Assembly (NCBI GenBank): GCA_046261875.1
Contig: JBHENW010000138.1
Span: 1 to 22,650 of the forward strand
Length of the DNA: 22,650 bases
DNA from: JBHENW01 sp046261875
GTDB taxonomy: Bacteria > Acidobacteriota > Thermoanaerobaculia > UBA5066 > Gp7-AA6
Reading direction: 5' to 3'
The notes under the pieces were generated by a model. That model searched no databases and was not told where the DNA came from. It saw only the letters and a list, made by a program, of their open reading frames with translations. Of the stretch, positions 1 to 7,204 are shown piece by piece. The translations under genes were made by a program, and so were the position numbers. Each line of letters begins with the position of its first letter. The first letter of the stretch is position 1.

Positions 1-1227
1 CCCGTCCTCGATCGGAACCTGGAGCCTCGCGTCGGCGAACATGCCCGGCTTCAGCTGACCGCCGCGGTTCTTGAGGACGATTCGGACTCGGGCGGTCCGC
101 GTCTGCTGGTCCAGGACCGGCTCGATGAAGGCGATGCGCCCCTCGAACCGGTGCCCGGGGTAGGCGGAAGTCGTGACGACCGCCGGCTGGCCTCTTCGGA
201 GCGTGCCGAGCTCGAACTCGTAGACCTGCGCGACGAGCCAGACGCTCGAGAGATCGGCCAGCAGGTACATCTCCGTCCCCTCCTGCACGTACTGGCCTTC
301 GATGACGTTCTTCTGGAGCACCGTGCCCGAGATGGGAGAGGTAAACGTCAGAGTTACCTGCGGCCGGGCTGTGCGCTCAAGCTCCCGGAGCTGAGTTTCT
401 CCGATTCCCCAGAGCCTCAGGCGGTCTCGCGCGGCCGCGACGAGCGCTCGCGCCGACTCGGCCGCTTCAGAGCCAGTGGCGGAAAGCCGGCGCTGCTGTT
501 GGAGTGCCAGGAGGTACTCCCGTTGCGTGGAGACGAGATCCGGGCTGTAGAGCGCGTAGAGGGGAGCCCCGCGACGCACTTGCTGGCCGGTGAAGTTGAC
601 GTGGAGGCGCTCGACCCGCCCGGGCACCCGCGCCGCCACGCGCTCGAGCCGCGTCTCGTCGGCTTCGATCGTCCCGACCGCTCGGATCTCGTGCTTCAGG
701 TCCTCCCGGGTCACGGACACGGTGGCGACCCCGGTGGCCCGGATCGCTGCAGCAGACAGCGAGACCGCAGGCGCGCCGGTCTGGTCTTTCGCGCCGCCCG
801 GCGGCTCTTCGTCCGCGTACTTCGGCACGAGCTGCATGTCCATGAAGGGAGACTTCCCCGGCTTATCGAATCTGGAGCCCGGCACCATCGGGTCGTACCA
901 GTAGAGGACTCTGCGGCCGGCGACCTCTCCGAGCGGGGTCGCTGCCGCCGCAGGAGCAGCAGGCTTCCCACGCTTGACCAGCTCCATCCTGCAGATCGGG
1001 CACTCACCGGGCTCGTCCGAAACGACGTGAGGGTGCATCGGGCAGAACCACTCCTCCCGCGCCCGTTGTGCCGAGGCGGACTCGCCGGCCTTCTTCCCGG
1101 TCGGACTTGCGCGAAAAAGCAAGAGCCCGGCGACGCCGGCGATGACCACTGCTGCGGCGGCTAGGAGCAACCGGCGGCGTAGGGACTTCCCCGCGGCGGT
1201 CTTGGTCGGAACGGCTTCATCGGTCAT
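1..1227 (-). CDS. cusB: CusB-like RND efflux periplasmic adaptor, heavy-metal-binding (3' end beyond window)
   Basis: Membrane-fusion adaptor that links an inner-membrane RND pump to the outer-membrane factor for export of Cu(I)/Ag(I)-type metals. The 409 visible codons are open to the window edge. They show an N-terminal membrane anchor at about residues 20-38. Next is a Cys-containing metal-binding motif (FCPMHPHVVSDEPGECPICR, 61-80, with Cys62, Cys76 and Cys79). A second, YDP-type metal-binding motif follows (WYDPMVPGSRFDKPGKSPFM, 110-129). Hairpin/lipoyl and beta-barrel segments come after that (SPISGTVLQKNVIEGQYVQEG-like, then KPGMFADARL). The two metal motifs are known from CusB-family adaptors and argue against a drug-type AcrA. 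The ATG at 1227 is preceded by GAGGAG with about 7 nt spacing and overlaps the end of the upstream TolC-like gene by 11 nt, so the two are probably translationally coupled. The RND pump itself (cusA) is expected just outside the window. The exact metal is inferred. Confidence 0.9.
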   Translation of the reverse strand, partial: MTDEAVPTKTAAGKSLRRRLLLAAAAVVIAGVAGLLLFRASPTGKKAGESASAQRAREEWFCPMHPHVVSDEPGECPICRMELVKRGKPAAPAAAATPLGEVAGRRVLYWYDPMVPGSRFDKPGKSPFMDMQLVPKYADEEPPGGAKDQTGAPAVSLSAAAIRATGVATVSVTREDLKHEIRAVGTIEADETRLERVAARVPGRVERLHVNFTGQQVRRGAPLYALYSPDLVSTQREYLLALQQQRRLSATGSEAAESARALVAAARDRLRLWGIGETQLRELERTARPQVTLTFTSPISGTVLQKNVIEGQYVQEGTEMYLLADLSSVWLVAQVYEFELGTLRRGQPAVVTTSAYPGHRFEGRIAFIEPVLDQQTRTARVRIVLKNRGGQLKPGMFADARLQVPIEDG

Positions 1228-2518
1228 TAGAGCTCTCCTCGACGGCGCGGTGCGTGTGGTGCGTGTAGAAGCGGATGCCGGTGGCCGCCTGGAGTCTCGC
1301 CAGGGCTCGGGGGATCGCCGTCTCCCGTTCGATCGTTTCCGCCTCGTCTTCATCCACGGCGAGCGCGGCCTGAACGTAGGTCTGGAAATCGATCTTGCCG
1401 ACCGCGTAAGCGTCCGCGGCGGCTCGTGCGGCGGTTTCGTTCTGCGTCAGGATGGTGTCGCGATAGAGCACAGAGCGATCCGATTCGCTCGCGAGTGTGA
1501 CGAGCGCATTCTGGACTTGCCGGGACAGCTCGAGCCGGACCATTGCGAGACGGCTTCTGGCCGCGGAGAGCTCGGCCTCCTTTTCCGCGATGCGCGCGGC
1601 GATGCGTCGGCGCTGGACGAAGGGGAGGTTGAAGCCGATCGTGGCTCCCACCATGTCGTCACGACGCTGCCGCTCGCCGTAAGAGGTCATGAATGTCAAG
1701 TCCGGCCGCCGGTCGAGACGGGCCAGCGAGAGCTCTTCCTCCGCGCGGCGGACGTCCGCCTGGGCCTGCCGGACGGCAGGGCTCGACGCGAGGGCCTCGG
1801 AGACTATCGCCGCACCGGGCATCGCCCGGTCGCGCGGCGGCAGAGGGACGGGATCTACGATCTGAGCGACCGGCAGGGCCTGGAGGGTATTGAAGCGAAC
1901 CGCCGCCACGGCCCGTTCCGCTTCCAGAGCCCGGAGCCCGTCGCGCGCCTTCGTCTCCGCGACCCCGGCCAGCAAGGCATCTGGGAGAGATCCCTGACCG
2001 ACGCTGTAGCGGGTCCTCACCGACTCGGAGACGCTCTTCAGCCGCTCGAGGCTTCGGCGAAGAATGCCGATCCGCGCATCCAGGGACGCCAGCTCTAAAT
2101 AGGAGTCCGCGACCTCGGCGACCAGCCGGTTGACGTGATCGGCGTGCATCGTCCGAACCATCTCCAGTTCGGCCTCCGCAACCCGTGCGGCCGTGGCCCG
2201 CTTGCCGGCCGCTGGAATCTGCTGTTCGAGAGTGACCATCTTCATGGTCATGTCGTCGCGTCGGAAGGAGAAGTCGGGTAGCGGCACGTTGACGGCGCCG
2301 ATCGTCAGCATCGGGTCGGGCAGTGCCCGCGCCTGCGGAATTCGGTAGCGGGCCGCCTGGATGCGGTGCTCCATCTCCGCGATGTCCGGGTTATCCGAGA
2401 GAGCCCGTTCGATGGCCGCATCGAGGCGCGGCTCCCGGCGGACCTCGGCAGTCTGCGCCGGTTGAGCCGTCGCCAAGCCGCTCGCGAGCAGCGCGAGCAT
2501 CCAAGAAAGAAAGCGCAT
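1217..2518 (-). CDS. cusC: TolC/CusC-family outer-membrane efflux protein
   Basis: Outer-membrane channel component of a tripartite metal efflux system, 433 residues, a usual length for the OEP family. The N-terminus is a clear signal peptide (MRFLSWMLALLASGLATAQP). The mature part is the heptad-rich, Ala/Arg/Glu-rich coiled-coil sequence typical of TolC-like proteins, with the two repeated OEP halves. Typical phrases are ARYRIPQARALPDPMLTIGA near the N-terminus and AADAYAVGKIDFQTYVQAAL near the C-terminus. The start chosen is the ATG at 2518, because GGAG lies 7 nt upstream; an in-frame TTG at 2533 is possible but has no better signal. The gene ends inside the start region of the CusB-like gene. 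A 92-nt leader with three hairpins separates it from the Cys-rich gene upstream. Family assignment is secure; CusC rather than another OEP is inferred from the neighbouring metal-binding adaptor. Confidence 0.88.
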   Translation of the reverse strand: MRFLSWMLALLASGLATAQPAQTAEVRREPRLDAAIERALSDNPDIAEMEHRIQAARYRIPQARALPDPMLTIGAVNVPLPDFSFRRDDMTMKMVTLEQQIPAAGKRATAARVAEAELEMVRTMHADHVNRLVAEVADSYLELASLDARIGILRRSLERLKSVSESVRTRYSVGQGSLPDALLAGVAETKARDGLRALEAERAVAAVRFNTLQALPVAQIVDPVPLPPRDRAMPGAAIVSEALASSPAVRQAQADVRRAEEELSLARLDRRPDLTFMTSYGERQRRDDMVGATIGFNLPFVQRRRIAARIAEKEAELSAARSRLAMVRLELSRQVQNALVTLASESDRSVLYRDTILTQNETAARAAADAYAVGKIDFQTYVQAALAVDEDEAETIERETAIPRALARLQAATGIRFYTHHTHRAVEESSNDR

Positions 2519-2540
2519 TGTTCGCTCCGTCAAAACTGTT

Positions 2541-2602
2541 CACCCGATGTCTCGGGTGTCGGGCGGGCAAGAACCGCCCTCGTCCTCAGGAAAAAAGGAC
2601 GA
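2541..2602 (-). promoter_or_regulatory. Three tandem hairpins in the cusC leader
   Basis: The 92-nt gap between the Cys-rich gene and cusC contains three perfect inverted repeats in a row. They are CACCCGA/TCGGGTG (7-bp arms at 2541-2547 and 2552-2558, 4-nt loop), GGGCGG/CCGCCC (2561-2566 and 2574-2579, 7-nt loop) and TCGTCC/GGACGA (2580-2585 and 2597-2602, 11-nt loop). None is followed on the minus strand by a clear U-run, so simple intrinsic termination is unlikely. They could be a processing site, an attenuator or DNA operators. The structure is seen directly; function is unknown. Confidence 0.5.
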
Positions 2603-2610
2603 CGGAGCTC

Positions 2611-2949
2611 TTAAATGCGCAGGGAGAGGAGAGGTCGGGCGAGCAGGGGGGGCGAAGGGCCGAGGAACGCCGAAAAACCCGGCGAGTCAGCGAGCACCGG
2701 TGCCGACCGGGCGAAGGGCACGCCCGTAACCGCCGCTTGTAGCAGCTCGTGGGAACAGGAAACCTTGAGAGCGGGATCTCGGACCCCGGCGACCAGAACC
2801 GTCCCGCAATCCTCGCTACAGCAAGGCATCCGCGTGCCGAAGGCCGGCGATTCCTGGGCCGGTGGGCAGCAGGACAGACAGGCAGCCAGAATCGGCGCAG
2901 CCATCAGGGCCAGCGGGACCAACAGGATGGCGAGACGGAAACGCTTCAC
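2611..2949 (-). CDS. Small exported Cys-rich hypothetical protein leading the metal-efflux operon
   Basis: A 112-residue protein with a strong N-terminal signal or membrane segment (MKRFRLAILLVPLALMAAP). A Cys cluster follows: ACLSCCPP at about residues 23-30, MPCCSEDCG at about 41-49 and a later CSH. After residue 65 it becomes Pro/Leu/Ala-rich with no recognisable domain. Short secreted Cys-rich proteins are often encoded just ahead of copper/silver RND efflux genes, and the clustered thiols fit a periplasmic metal-binding role; that role is inferred. The start is a GTG at 2949 with no good Shine-Dalgarno sequence close by, so the exact start is uncertain. It is the first gene of the minus-strand run that continues into cusC and cusB. 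The 210 bases upstream (2950-3159) hold no gene that I can support. Confidence 0.6.
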   Translation of the reverse strand: MKRFRLAILLVPLALMAAPILAACLSCCPPAQESPAFGTRMPCCSEDCGTVLVAGVRDPALKVSCSHELLQAAVTGVPFARSAPVLADSPGFSAFLGPSPPLLARPLLSLRI

Positions 2950-3159
2950 GATGCGAATCTTAACCTCTGCTGCGGCGCGGGCATTCCGGATGAAGGGCTG
3001 CAGGCAGGTATTCTCTCAGCGCCACAGATCAGATTGTGAAGATGTGATTCGGGTATGGCCGGTCAAGATTGGAAAAGGTGGGCTTCCCGCGAGTTGACTC
3101 AGCCGTAAGTAGCGCTAGCCACAACACCGCAAACGGCGGCGATGGTGCCGATGTGATCC

Positions 3160-3701
<542 letters not shown>

Positions 3702-3712
3702 AGGGAGGAGGC

Positions 3713-3741
3713 GTTATACGCGATTTGGCGGGTTTTGGGAA
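3713..3741 (-). promoter_or_regulatory. Probable promoter of tRNA-Pro
   Basis: On the minus strand TTCCCA (4 of 6 matches to TTGACA) is followed after 17 nt by TATAAC (5 of 6 matches to TATAAT). Transcription would start about 5 nt before the mature tRNA 5' end. Fit and position support a sigma-70-type promoter; not tested. Confidence 0.5.
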
Positions 3742-3770
3742 GGTGCGGCCGGGTCGGAGCGGCAGGGCTC

Positions 3771-6074
3771 CTACTGGATTCTCATGGAGAGGTTGCCGCC
3801 GGAATACTGGAGCCGCATCGTGCGGCTCTCCCCGGCCGACAGGTTCGCGCTCCCTTCGGCGAGGACGCCGCCGCGGATGTCGGGCCCGGAGAGCCAGGCC
3901 TTGATGGCCGAGCTGCCGGGATTGACGGGGATCGTCGCCGACACGACGCCGGTCTCTTCGATCGTCTTGAAGAGGCCCGCCTTTTTCTTGAACGAGAACG
4001 GCTTGCGCAACAGGATCGCGTTGTTGACCGCCACCATGATGTGACCTTCCGAGACCGGCGAGTCGAACAGCAGCCGCAGCGTCGCCGTCGTCGCCGCCGG
4101 GTTGGAAGCCGAGGGCGCCGAGGCCAAGCCGCTCGGACTGGGTCGCGCTTGCGGTTCCGCCACCTCGCTGCGCGCGACCTGTGTCTTGGGCTTGACCGGC
4201 TTCTTCTTCGCCGCCAGGGCGGCGGCTTCGGCCTGTTCCGCCGCGAGCTTGGTCGAGGCTTCGTCGCGGAGCGTCTGCGCCTCCACGCGCCCGCCGTCGA
4301 GGGCGAGCACCTCGTCGGCGATCTTCTTGGCCTGGGCGTAGTTTTCCGAGTCGTACGCCTGACGGGCGAGCTGCATCCGGTTCTCGGCCTCCGCGTGGCG
4401 CCGCGCTTCCTCGACGCGGCCGGCCAGCGCGTTCTCGGCCATCTGGGCGTAGAGCCGCGCCTGCTCGTTGTTGGGGCTGCGCAGCAGAACCTTGCGGAAG
4501 AGCGCCAGGCTCTGCTCGTACTTCCCTTCGTTCAAGAGCTTCTTGCCCTGCTCGAGGTATTGCCGGCGCTCGCGCGTCTGGGTCTCGAGGGCCGCGTTGT
4601 CCGGGGCGGTGGGGCGCGAGGAGAGGGAGGCTCGCGCCGCGAGGATGACCGAGATGAGGAGGACCACGCCCCCGATGGCGGCGGCCACGGTCCAGAACCA
4701 GCGCGGGTTGATCTCGCGCCGCGAGAGCTGCCGCCATTCCCGGATCCGCTCGGGCCAGGCTGGGCTCTTGGGGCGCGGCGGGGCGGCGTAGACCGGCGCC
4801 GGCCGGGGGCCGGACCTGGGGGTCGTCTCCGAGGAGGGCGGCCCCAGAGGAGACTCGAGCGGTTCCCCGGTCGCCTCGGGGGCCATCGCCGCGATCTCCG
4901 CCAGCGGCGTCCGGAATCGGTTCGTCGAGACGTCGGCATCGCCGAGCAGCGCGTCGGTACCCATCGCGGCCGCCGGCGGAACCTCCCCGGCGGAGTCATC
5001 GACCGGGACCGGGGCCGTCGGCATCTCGCCTCGCCGCCGGGAGGCGGAGGAGGGCTCCGCATGCGTCTCGGCGTCGCGGGGAGGCATCACCTGGGAAGAG
5101 CCAGCGGGGGTCTCCCCCTCGCCGAGGAGCTGCTCGAGGTTGGCGAGCTTCATCGTCGGCAGATTCTCCGCCGCCGACACGAGCGTGCCGAGGTCCTGGA
5201 GCGCGCGCTGTTCCTCGAGATGCGCGCGGAGCTGATGCAGCGCGAGGGCGAAGTCCTTCCCGCGCTGGTATCGGTTCCAGGGGTCCTTGGCCATCGCGCG
5301 GGCGACGATCGGGTTGAACTCGGGAGGCACGGCCGCGGAGAGCGCCGCGGGGGGAGTGAAGTCCTCGTGCACGATCTTGTAGGAGATCGCCGTCAGGTTT
5401 TCTCCCTGAAAGGGCTTGCGGTTCGTCAGGAGCTCGTAGAGCACGACGCCGAGGGAGAAGATGTCGCTGCGACCGTCCACGGGCGCGCCCGAGACCTGTT
5501 CCGGCGACATGTAATTCGGCGTGCCGAGAAACTGGCCCGTCGTCGTCAGGTTGGACGAGGCGATCTTCGCGATGCCGAAGTCAGTGATCTTCACCTTGCT
5601 GTCGGTCGTGATGATGATGTTGGCGGGCTTGATGTCGCGGTGGATGATCCCCTTCCGGTGCGCGTAGTCGAGCGCCTCGGCGACCTGGGCGATCATCTCG
5701 GCGATCTGGTCGTAGGTGAACTTCGTCTTCTCCGACAGGAGCGTCTTGAGGTTCTTCCCCTCGATGTACTCCATGGCGATGAAGGACGTCTGCGTGTCGG
5801 AGTCCTCGCCGATGTCGTGGATCGTGACGATGTTGGAATGCGAGAGGATTCCGGCCGTCTGGGCCTCGCGGATGAACCGCTCGCGGAACTCCCGGGATTC
5901 CGAGTCGTCCTCCGTGACGGTGCTCACGCGGATTGTCTTGATCGCGACCATTCGGCCGATGACGGGGTCCTTGGCGAGGTAGACCACGCCCATGGCTCCC
6001 TTACCGAGCTCGTTTAAGACCTCGTAGCGGCCGAGCTTGCTCAGGCGGGCGCTGGCGACGCTTCTCTCGGCCAC
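3771..6074 (-). CDS. Transmembrane Ser/Thr protein kinase with TPR-like region and unknown C-terminal domain
   Basis: Hanks-type Ser/Thr kinase, 767 residues, probably with a cytoplasmic kinase domain and an extracytoplasmic C-terminus. Catalytic elements are all present: glycine loop GKGAMGVVY (24-32), Lys46 in VAIKTI, HRDIKPAN (145-152), DFG (165-167), GTPNYMSPEQ (184-193) and DIFSLGVVLYE. A Pro/Ala/Ser-rich linker at about 300-455 is followed by a single membrane helix at about 460-481. Next come helical TPR-like repeats (LNEGKYEQSLALFRKVLLRS, then a second copy around SENYAQAKKIADEVLALDGG). A C-terminal beta-rich stretch of about 105 residues (663-767) has no domain I recognise. It has no PASTA repeats. 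The GTG start at 6074 is the best in frame with the kinase domain but has only a distant GAGGG upstream. The gene is monocistronic or followed only by the tRNA. Its substrate is unknown. Confidence 0.9.
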   Translation of the reverse strand: MAERSVASARLSKLGRYEVLNELGKGAMGVVYLAKDPVIGRMVAIKTIRVSTVTEDDSESREFRERFIREAQTAGILSHSNIVTIHDIGEDSDTQTSFIAMEYIEGKNLKTLLSEKTKFTYDQIAEMIAQVAEALDYAHRKGIIHRDIKPANIIITTDSKVKITDFGIAKIASSNLTTTGQFLGTPNYMSPEQVSGAPVDGRSDIFSLGVVLYELLTNRKPFQGENLTAISYKIVHEDFTPPAALSAAVPPEFNPIVARAMAKDPWNRYQRGKDFALALHQLRAHLEEQRALQDLGTLVSAAENLPTMKLANLEQLLGEGETPAGSSQVMPPRDAETHAEPSSASRRRGEMPTAPVPVDDSAGEVPPAAAMGTDALLGDADVSTNRFRTPLAEIAAMAPEATGEPLESPLGPPSSETTPRSGPRPAPVYAAPPRPKSPAWPERIREWRQLSRREINPRWFWTVAAAIGGVVLLISVILAARASLSSRPTAPDNAALETQTRERRQYLEQGKKLLNEGKYEQSLALFRKVLLRSPNNEQARLYAQMAENALAGRVEEARRHAEAENRMQLARQAYDSENYAQAKKIADEVLALDGGRVEAQTLRDEASTKLAAEQAEAAALAAKKKPVKPKTQVARSEVAEPQARPSPSGLASAPSASNPAATTATLRLLFDSPVSEGHIMVAVNNAILLRKPFSFKKKAGLFKTIEETGVVSATIPVNPGSSAIKAWLSGPDIRGGVLAEGSANLSAGESRTMRLQYSGGNLSMRIQ

Positions 6075-6140
6075 GGCTGGAGGACGCGGACCCTCAAAAC
6101 GACAAAAGTTCCCTGCTCTGTGGGCATCAACGGTCCTGCG

Positions 6141-6169
6141 ATTCTAGACCCCCCTCCCGGAGCGGTCAA
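6141..6169 (-). promoter_or_regulatory. Sigma-70-type promoter for the TPR-kinase gene
   Basis: TTGACC (5 of 6 matches to the -35 consensus) is separated by exactly 17 nt from TAGAAT (5 of 6 matches to the -10 consensus), reading toward the kinase gene. The predicted start site near 6134 gives a leader of about 60 nt. This is the best promoter in the window. Confidence 0.75.
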
Positions 6170-6217
6170 TGACGGCGGCCTCCACGAGCCGCAGGACGGC
6201 CCTCCGAGCGCCGGCAG

Positions 6218-6223
6218 TATGCT
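6218..6223 (+). promoter_or_regulatory. Candidate -10 element for a leaderless fdhD transcript
   Basis: TATGCT (4 of 6 matches to TATAAT) lies 6 nt before the fdhD ATG, and no Shine-Dalgarno sequence is present. No convincing -35 box is seen. This spacing would place the transcription start at or next to the start codon. Weak alone, but the same arrangement recurs at three other genes here. Confidence 0.35.
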
Positions 6224-6229
6224 GCCCCG

Positions 6230-7069
6230 ATGCGCGAGGACGCGTCTCCTGCGTTGCGGGAATTCTCGATACACCACCTCCGGCGGGGAGTCCAGCCGGA
6301 ACCCCGCGTCGATTCGGTGACTGTCGAGGAGCCGCTGGAGATCCGGGTCGGCCGGGAGACGCTCGCCGTGACGATGCGGACACCCGGGCACGACGGCGAG
6401 CTGGCGGCAGGATTTCTCTCCGCGGAAGGGCTCGCGCGGCGCCCGGAGGACATCCTGCGGATGGAGCATTGCCGCGACACGGTGTCCCCGGAAGAGGAGG
6501 GCAACGTCCTTCTCGTCCACCTGCGGGAGCCGGTCGCTCTCGACCGTGCCCGCCGCCTGCACTGGACGAGCTCCTCCTGCGGACTGTGCGGGAAGGGCTC
6601 GATCGAGGCGGTCATGCGGCGGTTCCCTCCGGTCACATCGCGCATGCGCATCGATCCCCTCGTTCTCTCCGGCCTCCCCGAACGTCTGAAGCCCGGGCAG
6701 ACGACCTTCGAGCAGACGGGCGGGCTGCACGCCGCCGGTGTCTTCGACGGGCGCGGCGAGCCGCTCGCCATCCGCGAGGATGTGGGGCGGCACAACGCGG
6801 TGGACAAAGCGATCGGCCGGCTTCTCCTCGACGGCCGCTTGCCGCTCGGCGAAGCGATCCTCTTCGTGTCGGGTCGGGCGTCTTTCGAGATCGTCCAGAA
6901 GGCGGTCGCCGCCGGGATCCCCGCGGTCGCCGCCGTCTCCGCCCCGTCCTCGCTCGCCGTGGAGCTCGCCCGCGAGTCGCGCGTGCTGCTCGCCGGTTTC
7001 GCGCGGGGCGGAGCCTTCAACCTGTACTCGGGGGAGGACCGCGTCGCTCCGCGCGCCGCCGCTCGATGA
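6230..7069 (+). CDS. fdhD: Formate dehydrogenase accessory sulfurtransferase FdhD
   Basis: FdhD passes sulfur from a cysteine desulfurase to the molybdenum cofactor of formate dehydrogenases, which is needed for their activity. The protein is 279 residues, normal for the family. Family motifs in order are VEEPLEIRV (32-40), RTPGHDGELAAGFL (50-63), SSSCGLCGKGSIE (114-126, with the catalytic CxxC at Cys117 and Cys120) and EDVGRHNAVDKAIG (in the nucleotide/cofactor-binding region). ATG 6230 has no Shine-Dalgarno sequence; a -10-like hexamer just upstream suggests a leaderless message. It is divergent from the kinase gene. Its last 53 bases overlap, on the opposite strand, a small membrane-protein gene. 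No formate dehydrogenase or molybdopterin gene is in the window, so its client enzyme must lie elsewhere. A role in sulfurating other molybdenum enzymes is possible. Confidence 0.95.
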   Translation: MREDASPALREFSIHHLRRGVQPEPRVDSVTVEEPLEIRVGRETLAVTMRTPGHDGELAAGFLSAEGLARRPEDILRMEHCRDTVSPEEEGNVLLVHLREPVALDRARRLHWTSSSCGLCGKGSIEAVMRRFPPVTSRMRIDPLVLSGLPERLKPGQTTFEQTGGLHAAGVFDGRGEPLAIREDVGRHNAVDKAIGRLLLDGRLPLGEAILFVSGRASFEIVQKAVAAGIPAVAAVSAPSSLAVELARESRVLLAGFARGGAFNLYSGEDRVAPRAAAR

Positions 7070-7169
7070 GCGCCGGGATGACCCATCCGAGCATCACGCC
7101 GGCCAGGACGAGGAGGCCTACCGCGATCAGGAATGCGGCGCCGATGGTGAGGCAGGAGAGGAAGGTCAT
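7017..7169 (-). CDS. Small single-span membrane protein, function unknown
   Basis: A 50-residue protein beginning MTFLSCLTIGAAFLIAVGLL, with one strong hydrophobic helix (about residues 4-33). A basic tail follows (IERRRAERRGPPPSTG), which predicts the C-terminus in the cytoplasm. I do not recognise a family. The case for a real gene is the perfect Shine-Dalgarno sequence CAGGAGG 8 nt before the ATG, which is better than that of most genes in the window. An alternative ATG at 7202 would add 11 residues but has no such signal. The gene runs antisense into the last 53 bases of fdhD and is divergent from the EF-G-like gene. Its start codon forms part of the inverted repeat at 7166-7204. It could be a membrane microprotein partner of a neighbour; this is speculative. 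Confidence 0.55.
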   Translation of the reverse strand: MTFLSCLTIGAAFLIAVGLLVLAGVMLGWVIPALIERRRAERRGPPPSTG

Positions 7170-7204
7170 GGCCGCGGCCTCCTGAATATAATCCGCGGCC
7201 ATGA
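7166..7204. repeat. 12-bp inverted repeat spanning both divergent start codons
   Basis: TCATGGCCGCGG (7166-7177) and CCGCGGCCATGA (7193-7204) are perfect reverse complements, 15 nt apart. The outer ends contain the ATG of the small membrane protein on the minus strand and the ATG of the EF-G-like gene on the plus strand. The spacer contains TATAAT (plus strand) and AGGAGG (minus strand). It could be a dimeric-repressor operator controlling both genes, or an mRNA hairpin that hides both starts. Confidence 0.7.
7187..7192 (+). promoter_or_regulatory. -10 element for a probable leaderless EF-G2 transcript
   Basis: A perfect TATAAT ends 8 nt before the ATG of the EF-G-like gene. There is no Shine-Dalgarno sequence on this strand and no good -35 box. 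A TG lies 4 nt before the hexamer, close to an extended -10 arrangement. The position predicts transcription beginning at or within a base or two of the start codon. Confidence 0.5.

Noticed and set aside
3041..3066. TTGACC at 3061-3066 (minus strand) as the -35 box of the metal operon
   Set aside because: No acceptable -10 box follows at 16-18 nt (ATCTTC or TCTTCA), so I could not support a promoter.
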